DNA of 64,000 nt from Xenopus tropicalis (lineage: Eukaryota > Chordata > Amphibia > Anura > Pipidae). Position numbers and translations under genes: made by a program. The notes under the pieces are model-generated. The model was not told the origin of the DNA. It was given only the letters and a program-made list of their open reading frames with translations, and ran no database searches. The DNA is taken from NCBI RefSeq assembly GCF_000004195.4, contig NC_030679.2:28819712-28883711 (forward strand), in the 5' to 3' direction. The number at the start of each line of letters is the position of its first letter. Position 1 is the stretch's first letter. This document shows, one piece after another, positions 46,323 through 57,849 of this stretch.

Positions 46323-47392
46323 ACTTAGAAGAGCACCAACTTCTAGGAAAGCTGGAGCAGTTTGCAGAAGAAGAGTGGTCCAAACTGTCAGTAGAGAGAT
46401 GTAGAAAGCTCTTTTAAGGCTACAGAAATGACTTCATTGCGGTTATTTTTTAAGTGCACTGCCAAATTTTAAACCTAAGTCTAAAAAGGATTAACAAAGC
46501 TCTGAATGGAATAACAGAATTCTGCATTGTTACTATTAAAATAAGAAGTCGTGAAACCTGGATTTTCCACCTTCAAGCTCATATTTCATGAAATCAGTTT
46601 ATATTAAAGCAGTTTGTGAGTTAATTGTAAAAAGCACAAAGTGCCGATATATTTGTATGTTGAAAAACAAACCACATTTTTAAAGACAAAATGTTTTTTC
46701 TTCATATTCACCTGCATATTCAGTAAATAACGAATGCCTAACAAACACTGCTAAAAGGGACCTGCTCATTAGTATTACTCCTAAACATATGAAAATCTAT
46801 TCCTGACAGGCAATGATTTACCAAAGAACCTAAAAACGAATCTTAAATGTAGCTGTCACAAAGGTTCTTCAAAAAACAGTTGTATTATTCCATTTGCAAA
46901 ACATCAGTGATGGAAAGCCCTTCTACTAATGGAAGAGTGCTTGGCTGGGTGGGATAAATGCTCTTCCTCCACCTTTATTATACATCACTTTATGATTGTC
47001 CCACCCCTACTCCTGGTTTACAGTTGCACTGCAGACCAGCCATATCTTCACAAAAAAAAAATCCAAAAGCCCCCAAAGATCATTTTTAAGGAGTTTATGA
47101 CAGGTCCTCTCAGTATGCACTTTTTAGTGGGGGCCTGCATAATTGTGCTTCATCGTACACACCCCATTCTGTGCATATGTCAAAATACACTCATTAATGA
47201 GAGGGAGTATGATTGCTAGGGTACAGATTGCCAAAAATAACAAATGTTACAAAAAATGAGTTGTTAGTACCAGCCTTTGCCCAAATTATGTAAGCTTACA
47301 TGCCATGTCAAGGCCTATAATTACATGAGTCCATTTTAAGTCTGAGCTAATAGGCAGTGTAGGACTCTGTTAAAATGACAGTTAGTGCTGAG
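46323..47392. other. No gene seen
   Basis: AT-rich single-copy-looking DNA. The 96-codon frame at 46929 has no recognised feature. Confidence 0.4.
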
Positions 47393-47623
47393 CGATTCGG
47401 ATGAAAAATTTGCGAAACTGAAAAAATAAATAATGAAATGTGGCTATCCCATGAGTTTTTTTTAACATGCGTGAGTTTATTGATGTTACCACAACCTTTT
47501 GACATGGCCACTTCTTTGATATGACTGTGACTTATTTTACATGACCACTGCTTTTTTTATGCAACCACTGCTTTTTTACGAAACCTTGGCTTTTTCTTCA
47601 CTCAGCAAATTTTTGCCCCACTG
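47393..47623. mobile_element. Decayed hAT-like MITE (TAGTGATGAGCG family)
   Basis: Starts TAGTGCTGAGCGATTCG and ends TTTGCCCCACTG. Flanks ATGACAGT (47385-47392) and ATAACAGT (47624-47631), 7 of 8. Few CpGs survive inside, consistent with age. Confidence 0.72.
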
Positions 47624-48959
47624 ATAACAGTTATAAATAATGGCTTTTTATCATTTGTTGGCAGCTGTTCAACTCCAGAATATAGTTTGGGCCAAGTGTT
47701 GGCACCAGGGTGCTTCTAGAAGCTGGTCAACACCACAATGTGGATTAGACCAAGTGCCGGAACACTCATTAACTCTTACAGTTTGACACCGAGCCTCCTT
47801 CTTGATTGATTATCCATTACTAAACATTAATCTGTTCTTGGATTTGCCTTTTCTTCTGTCTTCTGCTTTGGACTCCAGACCCTCATTGTGAATGTCTGCT
47901 TTGGCTCAATAATTGTTCCTGATTTTGCCTGCTGATATGCTGTAAGTGCCTACTTTCTATCTTTACAACACTTTTGCCAGTCCTGCATGTGACCAGCCCT
48001 ATTCACACTTACTAGTGCAGTTTTATTTTGTGTGCAGGAGATACTATCTGTCATCCTCCTGTTACAGGTCAACTTATCTCTGCTGCTCTTCAAATACAAT
48101 ATGTTTATAAGGATATATTATTTTGGGGAGTGTACAGAAGAAAAGAAAGCTATATTTCATTATTTTGTTCTCATATTTTTTTTTCTACTCGTTTCTAACA
48201 AACTTGCTTGTGTTCCGAGTTCCTCACAATCTTTCATTCTGGCTGCAAGGAGTTATCCCTTGGGAGTCTTCTTAGCAATAAACAAGAGTGTTTTTACACA
48301 GCTAAACATACTCAACCAAAGCCAAAAAGGCAGCACATCACAACACATCACATTACACAAATGTACAATGAAGACCAATCTGATTCTTTTTTTTCACATC
48401 AGTGTTTTAACATTCCAATGTTGTTGACTTCAGTTTCAAAAAAAAGAGAGAAAAAAAAGGAGAAGCAAACACAGAACTCTTTCCTGGTCCCTCTTCTAAT
48501 TAAAATTAATGTTGTCCTGCCTTATTCAGATTTCATTATTGTGTATCGGACATGTCTTCTTCGCCTTTCATTCAACCAGACAAAACAGTTGACATGTTTG
48601 ATAATCTTCTCCAAGAGAAACTGAAAAAAGGCATCGCTGAGATGGGGCGAGTTAAGTAAGACTGACAATGATTGACAAGCATTCAAGACAATGATAGGTC
48701 ATTTGTGAATCGACCCAGAATGGTTTGTAATCAGAGGGAGGAAGGTAATTTTAGCAAGAAAACATATAAACTGTTTTTTTTTATTGTTTCTAAAGAAACT
48801 TTTTTCTTTTATTACATTGGGTTTTGTGGAGTTGAAGGAGGTCTTTGCTAGCAGCAGGCTATTCCAGGGGGAAAAATATTTAATGAACATTCAGTCCATA
48901 CACACAGAGCTTAATGAGTTCTTGTACAAAGCAATTCATATTCCTTTGCCCTTTTTCTT

Positions 48960-49250
48960 ACCTTCTCTGAGTTGCTGCTAACGGGAAATGGCGTTTATCT
49001 AAACGTCTCATACACTTATGCAAATATCAATGCCTGCATAATATCCGCTCTTGGAACATCTTTAAAAATGTATAGAATTGATTGTATAGGCTTGTCAACT
49101 GATATTCACTTTGCAATGCCAGTTGGTAAACACGCATCACATTAACAACTGCAATACATTTTTTTGTTTCACAGGGCGCTGTGTTGTTATTAAATCTTTC
49201 TTTTTGATTTGTACATACTGACATGTTTGTAGAGAAATGCAACTAAAAGA
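48960..49250. promoter_or_regulatory. Possible conserved non-coding element
   Basis: Non-repetitive block with TGCATAATATCCGCTCTTGG and CACAGGGCGCTGTGTTG, no terminal repeats and balanced word usage. Texture-based only. The preceding 48480-48900 is similar. Confidence 0.22.
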
Positions 49251-49499
49251 TGATGACAGTGTATTTAGTGCAGTGGGAATCGGACTCAAACTAAAGTACA
49301 TCAACAATGGACACCCCTATTATTAAAGAGCGTTTTAAACTGACCAGCTATGGATTCTGAAAACTATAAATGGTTTGTAGCACTTTTCCTGTTGTGTACA
49401 CAACATTTTATTTACATTACATCTGAATATTACTTCTTGGTAAATATTAGCCAATATTGCACCATGCTTAATTCTATATTGGGCAAGAGGGTTTACCAG

Positions 49500-50222
49500 T
49501 AGAGATGTAGCGAACTGTTCGCCGGCGAACTAATTCGCGCGAACATCGGGTGTTCGCAAGTCCGCAAATTCGCGAACTTTTCGTGATGTTCGCAATTTAC
49601 GATAACTGTACGAATGCTCCGAAAAAATCGCAAAACTTACGATAACGGTACGAAAAAGTCGCAAAACTTACGATAACGTTACGAATGATCCGAAAAAGTC
49701 GCAAAACTTACGATAACGGTACGAATGATCCGAAAAAGTCGCAAAACTTACGATAACGGTACGAATGATCCGAAAAAGTCGCAAAACTTACGATAACGTT
49801 ACGAAAGCTCCGAAAAAGTCGCAAAACATACGATAACGTTACGAAAGCTCCGAAAAAGTCGCAAAACATACGATAACGTTACGAAAGCTCCGAAAAAGTC
49901 GCAAAACTTACGATAACTTTACGAAAGCGCCGGAAAATACGAAAAAGTCGCAAAATTACCGATCATTTCGAAAAACGGCGTGTGTCAATTTTTCAGAGGT
50001 TTTTGCCCTTGATCCCCCTCCTGCATGCCACTGTCCAGGTCGTGGCACCCTTTAAACAACTTTAAAATCAGTTTTCTGGGCAGAAATGGCTTTTCTATTT
50101 TTTAAAGTTCGCCTTCCCATTGAAGTCTATGGGGTTCGCAAAGTTCGCGAATATTCGCAATTTTCGGCGGAAGTTCGCGAACAGGTTCGCGAACTTTTTT
50201 TTTTAGGTTCGCTACATCCCTA
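49500..50222. mobile_element. hAT-like element, 723 bp, with 40-bp CpG-rich array
   Basis: Ends TAGAGATGTAGCGAAC and GTTCGCTACATCCCTA. The 8-bp duplication TTTACCAG is exact at 49492-49499 and 50223-50230. From 49601 to about 49930, units of 40 bp (GATAACGTTACGAATGATCC then GAAAAAGTCGCAAAACTTAC) are repeated; the second unit is 31 bp. Subterminal parts are full of TTCGCGAA words. No transposase. Confidence 0.95.
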
Positions 50223-50230
50223 TTTACCAG

Positions 50231-51284
50231 GGCTCATTTGTTAAGTCTGGACAAATTGTCCCAGAAATGCTTTGCCTTCTGATCCTATATATTGACAATG
50301 ATGCAATCATCATCAAAATGGATGTTTCTTCAGACTCAACACCTTTATTATTTACGGTTCAAAATGGATGCAATGAGAGCCCATATTGATGAAGTTCATG
50401 AAGGTACTGGTATACATCATGTATATGTACAGCCAGATTAAGTTGGTTTTGTCATGAGCCAACTAACCTGTATGATTTTAGAGTGTGTCAGGAAACTGTT
50501 CTTAAGAACAACTATCTTTTCAGATAGTTACTGTATGTGCTCAGTGGCTCTCTGTAACTTAATGCTATGCCACTTCATTGTCTATTATCATTATAATTGA
50601 TATCACTGCCTGTACAGAATGGAAACCTGCAGATGACGTTACTATGTGGCTTTTTCTCTATTTATTGAAGATCCATAAAGAATAAGTAATTTTTTTGTGG
50701 ATCAAGGATTATTTGCTTCAAATGAAACTTTTCATTACTTGGCCAGAATGGAGGAGCAACATCTCACTGGCTTCTTTTTACTTTTAGCTGCTCCAGTCTT
50801 TCAGGTGGTTGCCCAAAGGAACAAAGAATAGGCAGGTTGTGTATGGGTCCATATACAGAATCTGTCCATTTGTCTTGCACACTAATCAGTCAGATACCAG
50901 ATAACTTTAGGGTGAAAATACACAGAGCTACTAGTTGCAGCTACTTGTTGTGGTTACTAAAAAAGACAATGCTGATCATTTAATGATAATTGTCTCTATG
51001 TGTATTTTAACAGAGGCAATTCTCAGTATTGTCTATGACAGGGTATTTTCTGGAGTTTAGTAGCCATGAAAAAGTATCTGCTACTACTAGCTCAGTGTAT
51101 CGTCACCCTTACAGTGTGCACAGTACAGATAAAGCTGCTTGGATTTGTGTCGAGATAAACTTAACAAACGGTGCTATCTAAAGTCATATAAACTAATTAA
51201 ACAAATCTAACCTTTCCAAGAGCAGGCAATAGCACCATCTTTGTTAAATGGGATAATGAGTTAAATGAGTTCAGTTATTCTGTG
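50231..51284. other. No gene seen
   Basis: AT-rich DNA with no arrays, terminal repeats or credible frames. Confidence 0.4.
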
Positions 51285-51288
51285 TTAA

Positions 51289-51584
51289 GCTGGCCATACA
51301 CGCACCGATAATATCGTACAAAACCTCGTTTCATAGGATATTCGGTGCGTGTATGGCAAGTCGGTGAGTCGACCGATATCACAGGAAGCTGCTGATATCG
51401 GTCGACTCACCAATCGGGCTAGTTAGAAGGTGCCTGAGCAAAATCTGTCTTCAGGGCTGAATCGGCAGAAGGAGGTAGAAATCCTATTGTTTCTACTTCC
51501 TTATCTGCCGTTTCAGTCCTGAACAGTTAGTGGCAGACCGATGGTCGCATGAAAGATCTAAAATTGCCACATGTGTGGCCACCT
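51289..51584. mobile_element. TTAA-flanked MITE with stacked palindromes
   Basis: TTAA at 51285-51288 and 51585-51588 bounds ends GCTGGCCATACACGC and ATGTGTGGCCACCT. Inside, 51363-51381 pairs perfectly with 51393-51411 (19-bp arms, GAGTCGACCGATATC core), and ACACGCACCGA pairs with TCGGTGCGTGT just to the left. Confidence 0.88.
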
Positions 51585-51599
51585 TTAAACTCAAGTCCT

Positions 51600-52181
51600 T
51601 GGGCTCCAGTCCTTAAGAAGGATATTAATGAGCTGGAGAGAGTGCAGAGACTGCAACTAAACTGGTAAAGGGGATGGAAGATTTAAGCTATGAGGTTAGA
51701 CTGTCGAGGTTGGGGTTGTTTTCTCTGGAAAAGAGGCGCTTGCGAGGGGACATTATTACTCTGTACAAGTACATTAGAGGGGATTATAGGCAGATAGGGG
51801 ATGTTCTTTTTTCCCATAAAAACAATCAACGCACCAGAGGCCCCCCCTATAGATTAGAGGAACGGAGCTTCCATTTGAAGCAGCGTAGGTGGTTTTTCAC
51901 GGTGAGGGCAGTGAGGTTGTGGAATGCCCTTCCTAGAGATGTTGTAATGGCAGATTCTATTAATGCCTATAAGAGGGGCCTGGATGAGTTTTTGAACAAG
52001 CAGAATATCCAAGGCTATTGTGATACTAATATCTACAGTTAGTATTACTGGTTGTATATATAGTGTATGTATGTGAGTGTATAGATTGGTTAGTATAGGT
52101 TGTGTGCTGGGTTTACTCGGATGGGTTGAACTTGATGGACAATGGTCTTTTTTCAACCCTATGTAACTATGTAACTATGTA
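51600..52181 (+). pseudogene. CR1-like LINE, reverse transcriptase C-terminus
   Basis: The 51674-52042 frame translates to the conserved end of CR1-group reverse transcriptase: LGLFSLEKRRLRGDIITLYK near its start, FFTVRAVRLWNALPRDVV in the middle and a terminal YKRGLDEFLN. Upstream ELERVQRLQLNW is in another frame, so a frameshift or stop separates it. The 3' end shows the family word TTGAACTTGATGGAC and an ACTATGTA octamer tail repeated about three times. 5'-truncated; no endonuclease. The shared 3' end with 45716-46322 shows a dispersed family. Confidence 0.88.
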
Positions 52182-53091
52182 AGAATCAAAGGGGCTTTAT
52201 CTGTATGTCGTATAGGAACCTTAGAGTGTAAGCTCCCCAGACAGCGGACTTCATTGTGGGAATCATGAACAGCCTATATAGGGATGTTTGCATATTGGGA
52301 ATATATAAATAAAGGGCAATTATAGAGTCTCTGTTAAATAATCACTCCTTAAAAAAATAAAAAACTTTTTAGTGTCTGGCATGGTTCAAGCAGATAGGGA
52401 AGTATAGCTTTCTTAATACAGTTTTATCTCTGCATTGCAGAACTTTACTACACATCAATCCACAGTTCAATAAACAGACTCAGTAGGGTGTTCCATTTAG
52501 ACTGCCAACTTATTATCATTGTTCTTCTTCAGAACACCTCCGGGAGGGAGTCGAGAAAACACAATCAATGACAGAATAAAAATCAGATACAGATGTATTA
52601 TCGTAAAATGGTGCAAAGTGACAGAAAGAGTAAATTTGTATTTTTTGGTTCCCAATCCACCATTCTTTCCAAGAATTGCAGAGTAACTGCTGTCGCTGCA
52701 ACTCAATTTGTACCCGATGGTGGATATTTATGGTGGGTATTGAAAACCATGTATTTAATTTCAAGATCCGCTTGCCTTGTAAGACTTTGCAAGAGGGCGG
52801 CATATTATACATACAACTTTACCTACATTTTGAGGTCAACACACACAAGTTTTGATGCCACAAAAGAAATTGTGATGCACACAAAGAATTTTGTGTGATA
52901 ATACAACATTTTGTATTTATTCTGACCTGAGCACACAGTTTTTGAAAATGCACACATGGGTTTTAAAAATGTGCACACAAAATCATTTTTTTTCTCACAA
53001 AGGAGAATGAATTTGAGGGAAATAGGCCCAGCGGGCATATGAGAGTAGAGTCCTTTAATGCTAGGGTGCAGCTGGGTGCAAACACTATAGT
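52182..53091. other. No gene seen
   Basis: Frames at 52497-52898 overlap on both strands and have no recognised motif. Confidence 0.4.
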
Positions 53092-53310
53092 GTAGGGATC
53101 CCCAACCTTATTTACTTGTGAGCTGCACTTAGATGTGTTGGTGAGCTGCACAAGCATGAAAAATGTTCTTTTGAGGTGCCAAATAAGGACTATGATTGGC
53201 TATTTGGTAGCCCCATGTAGACTGCTGGCCTGCAGGAAGTGCTCGTGGAGAAAAACTGTGTCTCTGTGCTTCCAAAACTGTCTCCCCCTGTGCCCCCTTT
53301 TAATAAACAA
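53092..53310. mobile_element. Partial hAT-like MITE (GGATCCCCAAC end)
   Basis: Begins TAGGGATCCCCAACC and shares AAATAAGGACTATGATTGGC with the 4438 copy. The right terminal repeat is missing. Confidence 0.65.
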
Positions 53311-53559
53311 TCCTTAATATCTTCTCTTTACATAAACTATGTTTATAATACTGGGAAAAATAGTGGCTGTAAGTCTAATACAAAGTTTTTGTGGGCGTGA
53401 ATGCAGTTATAAGCACATGAAATGCGTAAACCGGTTCCTTTTTCCCTATGCAATTGTCTCTTTACCAAATCACCAATGTCTCCTGCATTTTATTTAGCAA
53501 TTATCATTAGTTATGGTAATGGACACTGATAACAGAATGTACAAAAGCATTTATTAGGT

Positions 53560-53920
53560 AGCTATGGTCTGGAATGGATTTAAATCTATTGTACGTAATA
53601 CTTCATTAGCACTAGCCCCAATAAAATGACATTGTGTACTCTTGAAGAGAAAAAGAGGCTCAGAAAAAAACTGAAACCCCTGGGAGGAAATGGTAAACAC
53701 TCTTCGTTTCTAAGCAAAGTAATAAATATATTATTAATCAGAGGAGGTGAAAAAAATAGGTCTCCAGTTTCAGCAATTAAGTCGCTGTGCAACATTATTG
53801 TTAGATTTTTTCCCTTCTCAGTAGGATGAAGGTGTGAAGACATAGTTAGTGGAATGAGATTAGTGATAATTGCTGTCTGTAATTTGATTCATAATTCTGG
53901 AAGTAATGTCTCAGAAGAGA
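53560..53920. promoter_or_regulatory. Possible conserved non-coding element
   Basis: Non-repetitive block containing CTTCATTAGCACTAGCCCC, a homeodomain-like TATTATTAATC and AATTAAGTCGCTGTGC. No repeat ends. Texture-based inference; a short frame (53626-53829) crosses it without a known motif. Confidence 0.25.
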
Positions 53921-56440
53921 AATAATAACACATTCAGACAAAACTGAGAACAACTTTTTTTTTCTTTCCAATGAACATATTCAGCAACTTTTATTAAATC
54001 CACTTTAAAGGTACAGTGCATATATATCGATGTGTTAGCATTTGCCATATTGGACTATAGAGAAATACCTTTCATTTTAAACACTTTTCCTGTTCTTGTA
54101 CAGCATAACTGCAACAAGTCATAGGGCTAGGATCTGGCAAAATAGACATTTATGACCCAATCTTCAGGGTTTTTTTTTTTACCCAGAATGCAATTCTTAA
54201 GAAAGAACTAGCTAGATATGAAACACTTGTTTTGTGGGTTCTGTACCAGTCCAAGGTCACCACAGGCCTGCAGGAAGATGTCCCCAGTAGCTCCCCATCT
54301 TTGGCTGGTCAACAGAGTAGGCTGTTATCAGTCAACTGAGCTTATGGACCAACTAGCAATATAGAGTACACTATTGTGGCTTTGCTTGCACTGTTTGACT
54401 CCAGATGAAGGTCCCTTTAGGGAACCAAAACAGTGAGGAAATTAATCCTTTGGAAGGCTAATTTAGCATTCATCAAATCAAGTGACTGTTGGTCTTGTGT
54501 TTGTCAGAATTGATTAATAACCACTCTTGTAGCCTTTGCTTAGTGGTAAGGTGTTGATAAATTTCAACAGTCAATTATCTTAGCTTTTCAACAAACTGAG
54601 CATGTGCAGTGTCACTGACACTCAATTGATCATAATAGACAATGCTGCTGCGAACATTACTGTTAGAGGGCTGCTAAACCTTTAGGCCAGTACAGAAAGT
54701 TCAGTATCTTAAATACAGCACCTAAAGCTAAAATTTTCTTAGACTGTGGTTCTCTTTTAAGAGCTCTTTTAAGGGGCTGGACCCTAGAGAGGACAAAGAA
54801 CAATATGAGGGTGACAGCCTGATTATGAGTTAGAAAAAGATTTTTGGTGCTTATTTATTTTTTCTGGATTTTCCATGAACCAGATCCCGCTGGCTGTTTT
54901 CATGACACTGCAACTTTTTGAGCTATAGAAGGCCTAAACACACTGCAAAAAGGGGATTGAAGTGCCAGGGAAATGGGCACAAGTCAACTGAGAATCAATA
55001 CAAGATATAGTAACCTAGACTCTCTGTTGAGCAGATGAGATTGCCCGCAGGCAAAACCATCAGGTTTATTGTGATCTGAATAGATTAGATTTTGATCTTC
55101 CGGAAAGACCACTTTGGGCTACACAAACCATAAATAAACCAAAAAGGCAAATGGGGTCTTTAGGAAAAAAAATGTATAATATATGTTATAGATACATCGA
55201 ACTTGGGAACCTAGAACATTTTCCCAACAGTTGGTAAAGTTTTTTTTAACAAATTGACACATTTAAAAAGCTAATACCCTTGTCAAGTTGTCAGAATGTG
55301 TTCCACTGTGTTGAGCAGTCATCCATCCAAATCACATGAGGGAAGAAAGGATTCAGACAATTATTTTCCACCCTGGAATAAAAATTGTGAAATCTTGGAC
55401 TTTTATATAAAAATGAATATCGCTAAATAAGCTGTATTTTATAGGCCAAACTTACTGTAACAGCAGAGAGGTTCAGCAACTCTCTAACAGGAGCTCTTCA
55501 TTTTGGACTTGTTAGGCCTTCCTTGATTGTGTTCAATGTGTGTTTCAATCCCAAATCTCAGGTGCCAGCAGCACAGAGCATATTCTGGTTAACAGCAGAA
55601 AAGAAGATGGGAAGTGACTGGGGGCATCTTTGGGGCTGTGGTTGCCTTAGGCTAGTAGAGAAGCCCAAACCCAATCTCCTAGGCATAAGAAACTGGCACA
55701 ATGCACCCATTTTTTTGTACCTTTGCTGTGCAAAATTGCCATAGAGACTGCACCTCCCCAACTGTATAGTCTGCATTTGGCAGCATACTGTTCAACAGAG
55801 GTGGGCTGAGGACAGCAGGTAGCCAACCAAATGTCAACCACTTCCCATCCCCTTACCTGTGCATCATTCAGACACACAAGTTATAGAGCAGCAAAGGTGC
55901 AGAGATTTTTTTTATCCACCATAAGGGCCACAGTAAAGTCGTTAATATGGGCAGGATCGCTGTCTGAATGATCACTTTTTTTTGCTATTAATACTATTGC
56001 ATTTCTGCCTTGGGGAATTTTAAATGGCACTAATGTGTAGCCTGCTTCGTTATAAAGCTTTGGTTATCCTTAAGAATCTGGACTTTATTTAGCTTTCAAT
56101 AGTAAACCAAGCAATTGGACAGGAAGCCCCATAGGCCTTAAACATATAATTAAATGTCCTCAGTACCTGATATGTCTATAGAGCTGTAATGAGTACCTAT
56201 GTCTGTTTATCTGTCTATTAGGAAATCTATTTGCTTCACGTTGTGTGTCTCATAAACTAAGGAGGCACGTAGGGTTTGATTTCTACATACAGAACACAGG
56301 CCATAGGTGTGCTATTGACTGTAACCAGAGAGGACGTAGGTAAGTAACATGGCAGCCCTCACATATGTGTAGGAATTCTAGCATGCAAAAAAGAAATGAT
56401 CTGTATAGAAATACATAGCTAAAAAGACATATATCTCATA
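53921..56440. other. No gene seen
   Basis: Long AT-rich interval. 54240-54520 has prose-like single-copy texture. No element ends or credible coding segments found. Confidence 0.4.
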
Positions 56441-56772
56441 GAGGCAGATGTACTAATCCACGAATTCGAATCCCAAATGGGAAAAATTCGGATTGGAAAC
56501 GAAAATTTCTGAAGATCGCAAATATCCCGAAAATGCTTACAAAAGAATCGTATTAGTCACGATAATATCGTATTGGCGATCCGAAAGTCACAAAATTTTC
56601 GTACAAAACCATGGTAAACAGTGGTAAAACTTTTCCGATTTTTTCGCGCAAGTGTATGAAAAAGTCGTGCGATATACGAAAAAGTCGTGCGGTGTACGAA
56701 AAAGTCATGCGGACAGCCGAAAAATTCGGCGAGAATACGCTCGAAGCGTTCGTGCTTTTGTAAATGTGCCCC
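56441..56772. mobile_element. Harbinger-like or related MITE, CpG-rich
   Basis: Ends GAGGCAGATGTACTAATCC and TTTTGTAAATGTGCCCC are imperfect inverted partners, each abutting ATA. The interior repeats CGAAAAAGTCGTGCGGTG-like words three times. It resembles the 45850 element in style but has different termini. Confidence 0.72.
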
Positions 56773-56877
56773 ATAGGGTATATATTTATGCACATTAAAG
56801 TAACATTCTTATTATCTTTGGCAAGCTATTTTATTGAGTGCATAGCAACATGGACTGTATATTCTTATTGTGTTCAA

Positions 56878-57639
56878 CAGGTATGGGATCTGATATCCAG
56901 AAACCCAGTATCTACAAAGCTCTGAATTACGGGAAGACCATCTCCCATAGACTCCATTTTATTCAAATAATTCATATTTTTAAAAATGATTTCCTTTTTA
57001 TCTGTAATAATAAAATAGTACCTTGTACTTGATCCCAACTAAGATATAATTACCCCTTATTGGGGCAGAACAGCCCTATTGGGTTTATTTAATGGTTAAA
57101 TGATTCCCTTTTCTCTGTAATAATAAAACAGTACCTGTACTTGATCCCAACTAAGATATAATTACCCCTTATTGGGGGCAGAACAGCCCTATTGGGTTTA
57201 TTTAATGGTTAAATGATTCCCTTTTCTCTGTAATAATAAAGCAGTACCTGTACTTGATCCCAACTAAGATATAATTACCCCTTATTGGGGCAGAACAGCC
57301 CTATTGGGTTTATTTAATAGTTAAATGATTTCCTTTTCTCTGTAATAATAAAACAGTACCTGTACTTGATCCCAACTAAGATATAATTACCCCTTATTGG
57401 GGGCAGAACAGCCCTATTGGGTTTATTTAATGGTTAAATGATTCCCTTTTCTCTGTAATAATAAAACAGTACCTGTACTTGATCCCAACTAAGATATAAT
57501 TACCGCTTATTGGAGGAAAAAAAAACTATTTGGTGTATTTAATGTTTCAATTATTTTTAGTAGACTTAAGGTATGGAGATCCAAATTACAAAAAGACCCC
57601 TTATTTGGAAAACATTCTGGATAACAGGTCCCATACCTC
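56878..57639 (-). mobile_element. TA-flanked MITE with five 113-bp units
   Basis: Starts CAGGTATGGGATCTG and ends GGTCCCATACCTC before TA. The landmark GATATAATTACC recurs at 57043, 57155, 57268, 57380 and 57493 (spacing 112-113). Units are almost identical, more so than copies at other loci. Confidence 0.92.
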
Positions 57640-57849
57640 TATGCTGTATGTATGGGGAGAGTCCTTCAGTATGCAGCATGGCAGTTCCTATGTATGTGTA
57701 TGAATGCAAAGAAGAAATGTTTTTTCCATACAAGCAGCTCAGTCCAAATACATTATTTTTTTAAAAGGGGAAAAAAAACCCTGAAATATAAATTTTGCAG
57801 TAGCTTGATATTTTCAATTTAAATGGAAGAACGTGGTCAATTTCATCCC

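Noticed and set aside
49601..49930. Iteron or origin-like 40-bp repeats
   Set aside because: The array lies between hAT-like ends with an exact TSD; it is transposon interior.
51674..52042. Host protein of 122 residues
   Set aside because: Sequence matches the conserved end of CR1-group reverse transcriptase and has a CR1-style octamer tail.
57043..57605. Regulatory array or satellite
   Set aside because: The 113-bp units are the interior of a MITE whose single-copy relatives are in the same window.
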